From Aquincolibacterium sp041674705 (GTDB lineage Bacteria > Omnitrophota > Omnitrophia > Omnitrophales > Aquincolibacteriaceae), in NCBI GenBank assembly GCA_041674705.1, contig JBAYVF010000008.1:1-62858 (forward strand): 62,858 nucleotides of DNA. The letters are read 5' to 3'. Made by a program: the position numbers and the translations under genes. Each line of letters starts with the position of its first letter. Position 1 is the first letter of the stretch. The notes under the pieces were generated by a model. It was not told the origin of the DNA. It did not search any database and was given only the letters and a program-made list of their open reading frames with translations. Shown here piece by piece: positions 20,701 through 32,700 of the stretch.

Positions 20701-23700
20701 ATGGCAAAAACTACAAGCCGGACCGGACGCTCATGTTCTCGTTTGATCTGGGCGAGATCTTTATGGCGTTATCGCAAAAAGTAAGGAACGTGATCGCCGA
20801 CCGTTCTCAGGCGAAGAAAGACAAAGTCCAGGAAGCTGCCGCCCAGGAGCTTCTTCAGAAGGCCTCCGTTTGCGCTCAAACGGAAGAAGAGATCCAGGCG
20901 ATTCTTCCTCGACTCGGACCGGAACGGGAGCAATTCCTCAACATTGTGACCCGGCTCCAGGCGTACGACGAATTCACCGCAAAAGACCGGGATATCGCGC
21001 TTGAGCAGATCGGGCGTTTGAATCGTGAGGCGGCGGAACTTCTTCAACGCTGGATCGCGGCCCGCGAGGATCTGAATAATGTCCAAAAAGGGTTTTCATT
21101 CCGGATCGAAACAAAGCGGTTCGCGGCCGGGCAAGAGATCGAAACGGGAGCGTTGGAGGCCCTGACGGAAGATCAGCTCAAAAAACATCCTGATGTCAAT
21201 TATGTCACCAAGCTTTTTGACGAAGCCGAGAAAAACGCGCGCAAAACTCTTTTGGAGGGTTTCAACGCCTGGTACGAAGTTGGTGAGGCGGACAATCTGG
21301 ACGGGACAAAGTCGGTTGCGGGGTTATCGGTTCCGCTTTGGGGATACGGGAAGCAAAGCCGGAGAGGCATCGCAAGAAAAAATGTCCAGATCCAGAAAGA
21401 AGCCGTGGACGAAGTCATGCGCCAGGTCAAGTCCGACTTCGAAGCTGTAAAAGTCGAATATAACACCAACCGGGATATTCTGAGAGAGCGGGAGCGTGCG
21501 GCCAAGGTGGCTTCTCCGACGGAATTGAAATCCCGCGAAAAAGCCATGAATGAGCAGAATACCGTGAGCGGAGACTACTCAAGTTCTCTGGACCAGTGGG
21601 CGGCCGCTGTTAAGTCGGCGTCGGCCGCGAGGGTGGACTATTACCGTTCTTCGGCTAAATTGATCCACATCTTGGATCTCTTCAAGGTGCCCGTGAAACA
21701 AACCGGTCCTGTTACAGAAGTGCCCGGGCCTTCCACGCCGGCACCGGCTACGCCGGAAGAAATAGCGAAAAAAGAAGCGGATGCCCTGACGGCAGCGATC
21801 GCAAGCGTCATGTCAAAAGACGTGCCGTACGGGAACGTGGAGTCGCCGGAAGTTGTGTCGAACAAGTCGCTTTCTTATGGCAAGGATTCTGAGACGAAGG
21901 CCGGCGAGGTGATGACAAAGATCTTTCACCGGACGCTGCCGGAAGAGCTTGCGCTTGAAGTGAAGAAGATCCCGGCGAAGATCGAGGCGCAGAAAAAAAT
22001 CGTGCAGACGGCGAAAGCGGTAGCGAATGAGGCAACAACAGCCTATCAGAACTATGTGACAGACCATTCAAGACCTTTTGTCAAGTTCCTGGGGATCAGG
22101 ATCCGTTGGGCTTGGGTCCTGAAGCTGGTTCCCGAATCCTGGATCCGGACGAAAATGGATGCCGCGGAATTGAAAAAAGCGGAGGAGTTGAAAAAGGATC
22201 AGGAACAGAAACGCGGAGAATTTTCCAAGGCCGAAGAGAGCCTGAGAGGGTTTGAGAAAGAGCTTCGTGAAAAGACGGCTGAAATCGACGAAATGAAGAA
22301 AATCCGGGTCCTTCTTGCCAATATCCTTGGCCGTTACGGCCAACGCCTTATGGTGCAACGCCCTGATTGGGTGGAGCATATCATCAGTCTCTCGGAAGGG
22401 CTCGGCGATGGGTTCATTCCGGAATTTTTCAAAAATGATAAAGAATCGCAGGAAAAAGATAAAAAGAAAGATGTGACAGAAAAAAAAGAGGATCCGGCCG
22501 GACCGTTGCTGGCATTGTGGGGGCGCCAGATCGAATTGCCCTCGCCGATGCTTTTTACGGACAGCCAGCTGCTTCAAAAATACAATGTGAATTTGAAGTT
22601 GATCGGGTTTTTGAATTTCTTTGCCCGCTTTGGAGATAAGCTCGATAAAGATCCGGAATTTTTCGCAAAATACAAAAGTGACCTATACGACAGGAGCGAC
22701 AAAGCCGACAAGAGCGCTGAAGCTCGGAAAAAGGATAGAGACCAGTGGATTCAGGAGCTGGTGGCTTCTTTGCCGACGGTGCGTGATTTTGTGGAGATCT
22801 ATCGTTCCAGTAATCCAAACCTTGAACCGCATAAACTTCTCGCGAATGATCCGAAAGATCTCGGGAGTTACATCTCTGGATGGGCCCTTTACGCGAAATT
22901 GACGGGTTTTAAGATCACTCGGGGGATGTCCTCTGAGAGCGTGATCTCCTGGATGAAAGAGAACCAGGAGGCGATGGGGGCCATGATGAAAGGTCTCAGC
23001 TTTAATAATCTGGTAGTGAAGGTCGAAGCCCAGGATGTGCCGCCGCAAGATCTGATGGAGGGTTTGAAGCCCATGGCGTTGGCCCATACCATTGATACGG
23101 GGGAACGAACCACGACGGATCAGGATTCTCACATGATGGATGTGGCCACAGTCACCGCAGTGAATTTTGACCGCTTCTTGAAAAACCGGAAATCACCGGA
23201 ACAAGAGCTGGACATGGGACGCGTTAATAGCCGTATCCGGCAGGCGGTCAAGACAGCTTTTAACGAAAAGATCTGGGCCGAGGTGGATGTCCGGCGTCAG
23301 CCGGGAGCCTCTTTCCTGCGAGACAGGAAACCCCGCCAGGGAGAGCCTGAGGGTCCCGAGGATGTTCTTTATGACACAGTTTATGCGAGTGTCGAAAAGG
23401 CGCTGACCGGGGGAGTTGCCGGTGGGTACGAGAACATCATTCTTGCCGGTGTTCATATTGACAATCAGGAAGCCCGGCAAAAATGGGTGAGTATGCCTTT
23501 GGACGAAAGGGTTACGCGCATCGAAGAACTCATCAGTATTGCCGGTGATCTTGTGGAGCCTCTCGAAAAGCTTTATGGAAAACTCGATATTTGGTCCCCG
23601 GATGGTCGGGATATGGGGATCCTCATGGCCCACGCGCAATTTGTTCAGATGATCACGGGGCACGAAAAAGGCCAGCGCGCGGCTGAGAAATACGCGGCAG

Positions 23701-26700
23701 GCGGGGATCTGACCCGAAGCGAGCTCGATGAAAAGATCGACTATGAGCGCTGGAAATTTAAAGACAAAGAAAAGAAGATCGAATCCACGAAAGAAGAACG
23801 GCGTGACGAATACATTCGACGGATCAAGCTGCTAACCGATCTTCGCGACGCTCCCGAGACCCGAGACATTTGGGATAAAATGGGCCAGGTTTTTACGGTG
23901 ATGCATCCCGGCGTTCCTGCAGATCTTCGGTCAGGAGACGGCGCGTTTCTTGGTTTTCTTCTCAACGAAGTGGCCCAGGCGAATGATAAGGATAAACCTA
24001 AAGAAACGCCGGAGCAGATGCGGACTAAATATGAAAACATTTTGAGACTCACAGGTTCGCCTGTTTCTCTTATAGGGACGCCTTCTTATATTTTTTCGCC
24101 TTCTTCCTCTTACGCGGAATACTTGCAAGAGCTCGGAAAAGAGGGTGATCTCCAATCGATTCTCAGAGAGCTTTCGGATGCGATCACGGGACTTTCTGAC
24201 GAGATCCAGAGCCTTTCCCGCGAGATTGCTGTTGAAAAAGGTCAGGTTCCACCGGCTGACAAAGTCGAGGCCTACAAAAAGGCTGTCAAAGATTACAACG
24301 GAAAGATCAGGGATTACAACGACCTGGTCGGCAGGCTTACTGCCGTTGCGCGGACACTTCCCGACAATTTTGAGACCCTCTACGCTGAACGAGCGGCGGT
24401 TTTGAAACTTTTAAAAGAGAGGTATGGGCGCGGATCATTAAAGGCGCTTCAATTGTGGATGCAAGCGATCTATGAAGAGGTCCATACGGCGTCTCTTGAG
24501 CCTGGGAAACCCGCAAAAAGTTTTTGGGACATTGAGAGAGAGGTTTTTGATTTTCTTCCAAGAATGCGCTACGGGGAGGAGACAAAAGACTCTCGTGTCC
24601 AAAAACTATTGAAAAAGGAATCAGACGAAAATTTTCCGTTAGCACTGGTGGAAGGGGAAGTTGCAGGGCTTGTGCTTTTGTTGAATGACCTTGGGATTAA
24701 GGATCCTGCCGCGATGCAGGGCGCGGAAAGCAGGCGGATCATCAACGACTACTTTGAAAAAGGGCTCAGGCCGAGCAATGGGTATCCCTCATTTCGGCAA
24801 ATGCTCTGGCCGGAAGTCCAGCAGCAGTTGAAATATTTGAAGCAGTCTCTTTCGCTGAACGAACCGGACATTGCGTTGGCCCTGGAGGATCCGGGAAAAC
24901 AGCAGATGCTTTATTACGTCATTGCCAAACAGGGCCAATTGGGAGTTGCGAGTTATTGGATTAAATACATTGATATGGCGAAGAGTCGCAAGGATATGAG
25001 CGCTCCTCCCACGTTTAAAAAATACAAAGAGATGATTGAAAGAGCTCGGAAGAGCTGGGAGCTTTCGGATACATATCTGGCGAGTTTTGGATTCGAAGTT
25101 ACGCCTGCGGATATCGACAGTGTAGTGTCTAATCCTAAGGTTAAGACCGCAGAATTGGAAGAGTATTTTAAGTTCGGGCGAGTATTTCTGGCGCTTGCAA
25201 AAGGCGATATCGATAGCATTCCAAAGGAATATGCGGATCTTATGGACCCGAAATTCAAAAAGGAAGTCGCGAAGTCGAACATGGGGCGTCTTCTGACCTT
25301 TGATGAAATGAGCGGCTACATCACGATGTTGCGAAGCATGAAAGGCAATTACTACCAGGGGCACCTGCTTCCCCAAGTAGCATTTTCATTAATAGGACCG
25401 AGTAAAATTGCAAATGTGGATTCTTTAGACCCCAAACGTTTGTATGCTTTGTCAGCTGGTATGGAAGGAGAAAAATCGCGAGCGTTGTTCAACGCGATGA
25501 TCTGGAAGTTTTCCAGGAATCTGTTGCTGGAATATCCTGGCTCTCAGGGTTCGGTGGATACGAACCTTTACTCATATTTGGAATTTTTGATGAAAGAGAT
25601 CGAACAAAAGAATGCGGGGATGTCTCCCGAGAATGTTCGCGTGACTGCAGCAGGGCTTTTCGATTTTTCAAGAAAAATAAAGAATGCCATGCGCAGTGAA
25701 TGGTTTGAAAGACAGATCGTTTTTGACAAATCAATTGACAAAAACGACGACCAAATGAACCGCATTATTGAATTGAGGCTTCTGACCCGTCCGGCCAAAC
25801 GCGAACTGATTACGAACGAAGAAAGAGTTGCTCTTTACGGTAAGGATTGGGAAAAACAGGATGAGAAGGACAGAAGGCCGAATAGGGAGGCTTTTGTAGA
25901 TTATCTCTTGGAGCAGAATCATTTTTACAGCATGAAAGCTCCTTGGACTTCCTTGATTTCTAAGAAGCGTCGGGACGAATTAGCTAAAATGGACCCGGAA
26001 GTTTCGAATGCGGTGATCAATGACACCAAGGTGTTGATGCGGATGTTCGTCGTTGGCTGGCAGGTCCGGCCTGTGGTCGACGACTTGATGGCCGGGGTTA
26101 TGAACGTCCGTTCGAACGGCGAAGGAGTTCGCTTTCTTAAGGCCGAAGAAGCTGTTCTACGGCGATATCTGGATATCTCGATGAATCCTCCGAAAGCTGT
26201 TGTATTTACGGACAAAGAAAAAGAACTGACCGACGCTGATTTTCTGAGACAAGAAATTAACACGGCGGCGGTGCCGATGGCTGATGAAGATCTCATGAAA
26301 TGGGAGAAGGCGTTAAAGCGCGGCGAGATTAGCCGTGAAAAAGTTCGCCAGATCTTTTCAGATATTCATGATTTCCGAAAAGTTTTTGAAGAGCAAAAGA
26401 TTTCGATGCCATTAGAAAGAATTTTGCGGGTGATTGAGGTGGGGCGGTCGGTGTCGTTGAGTCACGCCGGGATACTTGAACCGCGCGGCTTGGAACTCCT
26501 TACGGAGGAGGAGGCGAAAAATCGTGACGCTTTCTATGAATCCCAGGATACGGAGTTAGCCAATGATTCGCAGGACCTCTTTTTCAATAATTTCGTTCTG
26601 AAAAACAATCCTCAAGTAAAAGAAAAAATGGCGAAGGACGAATCGGGGAAACCCCTGACGCCAAAAGCCTACGAACTTTTCCTGTCGTCTCCGGAAAGGA

Positions 26701-29700
26701 TCAAAACCGGAATTCAATCGGGATTCAGTCTCATTTTCATCGGGATCATGGCGGTAGTGGCATTTCTGGTTATTGCGGGTGCCGCATTGGATCTGCGGCG
26801 CCGTAAAGCGCAGGCGGTCGATCGATCGCGTACCGGAGCCGACAGGCCGGAATTGATCCGGACGAATCGCCGGGAGAAAACTGGACAAGTTCGTTCGGAA
26901 GTCCGGACCCCGCCTGTTGAGGTGGAACAGAAGCGTTCCGAAGTCCGGATCGAGTCCGAACTGCAAGCCGCTGGTGTTACCAAACCGCGCATTCCCGAGT
27001 CTTTCAATAAAGGGCCGGGTTCGATGACTGCGCGCGGATGGTTTTATATGTTTCTTCACTTTGCGATCGCAGGGCTCTTTGTGTACGCGGTATTCGGGGT
27101 GATGGATCTGTCCAACACTTCGATGATGGGAGCCGCTTTCGAATTGGCATGGGATTTTTTTCTTGGCCTCGGCCTCGCCCACCGCTTGACGGCATTTTTG
27201 TCAACTCAAGTCCATCACATTCGGGCGAAAATGGGCGGGTCGCGATCGAGCCGCGATGCGGTCGAACGTCCCGAGGCCGACAAATTCACTCCTGTCCTTA
27301 AAGAGAAAAAATCCTTCGAGTTTTCTGTCCGTGATTTTAAAGGAGATTTTGATGCCAATTCGTTGAAGGGTAATGGCCTGGCTGATGGGTGGGACCATGG
27401 AGAAGCTGGGGGTAAAGTAGGTCTCGATACGGTACGAGCTAAAGGAAGCTCGGCTACCAAAGAAGAATGGGCTACAGCGCTCAACGAGGTTTTGAAAGGC
27501 CGGATGAGGAGTGCGGATTATGCGGCGGCTGAATCCAATGAGTCGGTTTTGAACAGTCTCAGTGATGACGAACAGGCCCTTTTGAAAAAAGCGAAAAATG
27601 CTGCAGCCAATGTGAAGAACGTTGAGGAATTAACGCGTCTCAATAGACGATTGCTAGAGGCTTTTTATCCGCAACAATTCAATAAAGTCTACGAACGCTA
27701 TTGGGATATGGATAAGAATGAAGAAATCTTTGTCAAAAACAATGTGATCCTGACTGGTGTCGGAGCCGAAACGGCCCGGCAGGCGGCTTTGGCGGCGCGC
27801 GCGACGAATCCCTTGCCTGTTTTTAATACTGAGCCGATCACTCGCGAGGCGGGTGATGCGAAAGAAATATTCATGAAAGGCGAGAACAACCGGATCGTTT
27901 CACTCAGAAGCCCTGAAGGGCAAAACATTTTTGCGATCGCCAAGGGCCATAAAGTGGCTCACGCCTACTTCCGTTTCAATCTTATGAATTTACCGGGTTG
28001 CGGAAGTAAAAAACTTTTAAATCAGGAAGAGGAGAGCCTTCCAGAAAAAGAAAAAAAAGAGCTTTTGGAAAAGAAGCAGAAGGCTCATGCGGCGCAGCTC
28101 TATGAGTTCTTTGGGGAAGCTTTTAAGAACGACTGGAGTTTGGATTATGCGGAGGCGGAATTCCAGCGCCGGATCAAGGAAGTGTGGACGGGCGCGAATG
28201 ACAGCTTCAAATGGGAGTGGATGAAGGATGACAATGGTGATGACTTGGTTCTTGCGAAAGCGTTCGCGGATTATTATTTTCTCCGGAATATTATCCGTTC
28301 GGCCGCGAATAATCTGGACCCGAGAGGGAACACGACACTTGCGGTCGTGACTGAAAAAGAAGGCGCCATGATCGATAAGGCGAGGAAATACCGGCAAGAC
28401 TCGGCCAATATCGATGCCCTTCTGAGTAGTCCTGAAGCTAAAACTCGGGTCGAGGTGCTGGAAAAGAGCAAAAAGAACAATGGTCGGATCTCGCAGGACG
28501 ACGAAGCTTGGCTGAAGGACTATAACGACAAGAAAGGCTGGAAGGACAACGAAAAGACATTCAGATTTGTCAGTGATGCGCTTGATTATGCCAGACGCCA
28601 GCTTGTGACCATCGGACAGAGCCGGTTTGGGAGCGATTTTTATAAGGCGGATTCAACAGACCAGAAAACCAGGATAGGCCGACAGCTTATTTATTGGATG
28701 CCTCTTTCCGATGTGATTCTGGAAAAGAAACAAGGCTACATTCTCGCCTTTCTGGATTATGTGAACGGGCAGAATGGAGCTCCTGTTGTGGAAAAAGGTC
28801 AGGCGGTCCCGATGAACCGGCATTTCGGGCGAGTCAATGATCGGGCGGCGCATGCTTGGATCGGCGTTGTAGGAATTCTCTTTGGCGTGGGAACTTTCTT
28901 TGGACTTATTCCTGTGGTCACCATGCTCCTGGAAGGGGTTGTTCTCGGCACAGCGCCCGCTGTGTTGATCAGCTTGGGGATGGCTTGGATCGGGCTCATC
29001 GCGGGACGTTACTTGATCAATTTACTGGCGCAGTCGCAGACAGCCGATGGGACGTTCTTTTACGAGACGAACAGCCGTGGGGCGAAGTTTCTCAGAGCGA
29101 TCGGATGGTTGCGTCCCTCGAATATGAAACAGACGGGGCGGGCGGACCGGTATTTTGTGGATGAGATTTACGATGACCCCGGTTCTATTTTTGGAATGGA
29201 CCCTGACCATTTATTGAGAATGAAGCGCAAAGTCGGGATGAAACTCATGCCTGTTCGCGAAGAATATTCCCGACCGGCGGCATGGCTCCGTAAGCTTTTG
29301 CGCAAACAGGTCAACCCAGAGCGCATGGAAATGGTCCAGCAATTTGAGCTGAACCCGGATGGCAGCGCCTATATGTTCTCGGCGGATGATAAGAATGTTT
29401 TGGGGGACCCTCCGGATCGTCCCAAGTACGCGACAGAGGACCCTTCGCTTCTTTTCCCGACCCGGAAACTGATCGAAGTGGCGACGAACAAGTACAACTG
29501 GGCGGGGATCATTGTCCCGCGAACCAAGATTGTTACGGACCCGAAAGAAAGAACGGGTTATTCATCCACGAACGATTTCTTCGGAGAGCTCGGCATTTTT
29601 TATGCGTATGCGCTTCAGCTAATCCGCGGCCGCGGAAATTTTACCGGTAAAGCGCTGATGAATCTTACGGTGGTCTACGGACACGGGGATCGTCGGAATA

Positions 29701-32700
29701 GCCCGACGCGTTGGTGGGCCCCCACCGCCGGCCTTTTGGCTGGTTTTGCGGTCGGGTTCATGATTTGGATGACCTTGGGGCAAGTGGTAATCTTGCCGCT
29801 GGCTTTTTGGCTTTTTGGATCTATGAATGCCGCGGTTTTTGCTGCGCTGTTTTTCTCCTGCGCAACGGGAGGTTCCTACGGACTCGTCAAGTTCAAGCAG
29901 CTGAGCCATGACTACCGCGAGGGAGATACGGCCGGAGCCGTGTATGTCACTAATGCAGCGATCACCGAGCCTTCCACGGACACTTTTTTTGCGGCCGTCG
30001 GACGTGGCTTTGTCCGTTGGGGGCAAGGCGATATGATGCGCGGGGATGAGATCTTTGCGGCAGGAACGCCGATGGGTGCACGGTGGATGAATCTTGTGGC
30101 CCTCGCGGGGTACCTGGAGCCTGTGATCTTCGGATTCTGGATCATCAAGCGCTTCTTCATCGACCCGTCTTTTTCAGGTCTTTCAAACATTTATTCTCTC
30201 GGGTTTCACAAAGTGGCAGAGTGGATGATCGTACCCGGGATTCTGAGCCCGCTGACCGTAGGGATTATTGTCGGGATATTAGCAGCACTTTTGATCATCG
30301 GATTTATTCAGCGAAAAGGTGAGCAGGCTAGCCACGCATCTACAAGGAAGCCTCTCCAGGGTTGGAGCCGCGCAGCAATGCCGCTCATTCTCACCGCGCT
30401 GTCTACGTTATTGGCAATCATCCTCTCTCCGGCATGGGCGGGTTTTTTCGGAGTTCAAGCAGGTGTGATCTTGTTTTCCTATTCGTTTACACTGCTTCTT
30501 GAGAACGAAAAGGTGGGGAACAAGCTTTCGTCTTGGATTCCGCCGTTTCTTAAAAAACTTCTTAACATTGAAAAAGGTTCGATCGCGAATCAAATGAATG
30601 GAAAAATCTACTATTTTGTTTTGGCTCCGTTAGTGGTTTTGGGCTCAATTTTATTTTTTGTCTTGATTGTTTCGTCCGGAGTTGTGCAGTTGCCAATGTC
30701 TGCACTGTCGCTTATTTTTATCGCGGTGATGTATCAGGTGCTTGTTTTTCCGGTGTTCTTTGGCAGCCTTTCCGGGATGTACTGGAATAAATTTTCCGGC
30801 TTTATTAAAACGACCACTACGGGATTGTCAGATGTCTTTCTGCATCTGCGGTTTACCTTCTGGGAAAATTCGTGGAAGCTTTTTATGGTAGGTCACCAGG
30901 ATACGGGTCGTGCGTGGTTCATGTCGACCGGAGCGACCATCGGGCAGTGGCTCATCTGGACCTTGCGCTTGGGGATCGTTCTTGTCCCGCTTTCATTTAT
31001 CGTGTTGCCCATGTTCGGGTTGCCCACGCTGGCCAGTCTTGCCGTAGCCGGACTGGCAAAACTGAGCTTTGTTAATTTTGTGATTACGTCCAAACTGACG
31101 GCAGTTCCGCTGGCCGCCAAGGTCTTGGCCGTTGTAAAAATGTCTCTTCCCGGGTTGATGGCGTTTTGGATCAGCTATGCCTATGTTCGTTACGCATTCA
31201 AATTCACGCGGATGCTGGAAGTGGCTCTAAGGAATCAACAGCTGCCGTGGACCACCTTCTCACAGGGAGGCGGTAAAAAGAAGACGCTGCTTGAATCTTA
31301 CCAGTTTTATATCGCTTCGCTTATCGCGGCGGTCGCCGCCGTTGCTTTGGGCGTTTTTACTCATACTAACTTCTATATCTTTTTGTTCGGAGCGCCCTTC
31401 CTTTGGTCATGGTCATTCGCGCCCTGGGTGTCGTGGCTCGACCAGTTCCCTTTGCCGCCGAATTACCCCAACTTTGATGCGAAGGGGAAGCGTTGGGTGA
31501 GAGTTAAATGGCGTTTTATTCATGTGGTTAATGTCATTTCTAAGGAGCTTTCCGGTTCGGAGATCATCGATGTGAAACGCGTCGAAGATGCCGAAAAAAG
31601 TGGACGTTCTTCATTCAGGCATTCGTTTCTTGGATCTTTAAAATTTTCCACAGATGATCTCGAAGGGGATTTTGATTCTAATTCCTTGACGGGGACGGGG
31701 TTGCCCGGAGGGTTGTCTGCGGGATGGGACCAGGGCGCACTTGCTTCTGTAGAGAATAAGCGTAAAGCGATTTTGGAGAAAATCATGGAAATTACAGAAG
31801 GCTCCACAATTGTTCCTGCGTATGATTCTGTAAAGGCTGTTTTGGCGGATGGATGGGACCATGGAGAACATCGCGACAAGGATGGCCTCAACGCAGTACG
31901 GGCTAAAGGAAGTTTTGTCACTAAAGTGGAATGGGATTCCGCAATAAACGAGGTTCTGAGGGTCCGGATGCCTATTGGAGCTTACCGGAATGTTCAGGCC
32001 AATGCCGCCCTATTCAGCAAGCTTGATCCTGAGACTCGGGCTCTCCTCACAAAGGCTTTGGATGCGGATCCCGATGCGACTATGACGGAAGAGGAGTTAA
32101 TTCGCTTGAACAGAAAGCTGTTGGGTGTCATTTTTCCAAAAATTCTATCAAAGAGCATCACGGCTCCAGGTCAGATCAAAAAAGAAATTGACGGGAAAAG
32201 AAAACAGCTCGACGAGGCAAAGGCGAAGCTTGAAAGTATAAAAACTGCTACCGAAGAAGAATGGGTGAAGGCGGAAGCGGTTCTAGAAAAGTCAAAAAAA
32301 GAACTGGAAAAGTCACAACAAGAACTGGAAAAGTCAGAACAAGATCTGAAGAAAGCTAAGGATGAGTTGAAAAATTATAAAAAAGGATGGGCCGAAGCGC
32401 TCAACCCGATCCTGAAAGTCAGGATGCTCAGCGAGGATTATCAGGCGGTTCAGGAGAATTCCTTACTACTGAAAGGTTTCGATAAGGAGGTCAGGGCTCT
32501 GCTGGCGAAGGCGCTGAAGATTCCGGTTGATGAAATGACTGAAACGGAATTGGAACAATTGAATAGGCGAATATTAGAAGCTGTTTATCCCCAGAAAATC
32601 CGGCCGGCCAGGAGCTTTTTAGCGAGGCTTGGCGGGCGGAGTGCCGTGGGATTTTTTCAAGTGTTGGGGGATGCGCTTGTAACGTCGTTGAAGCTTCTCG

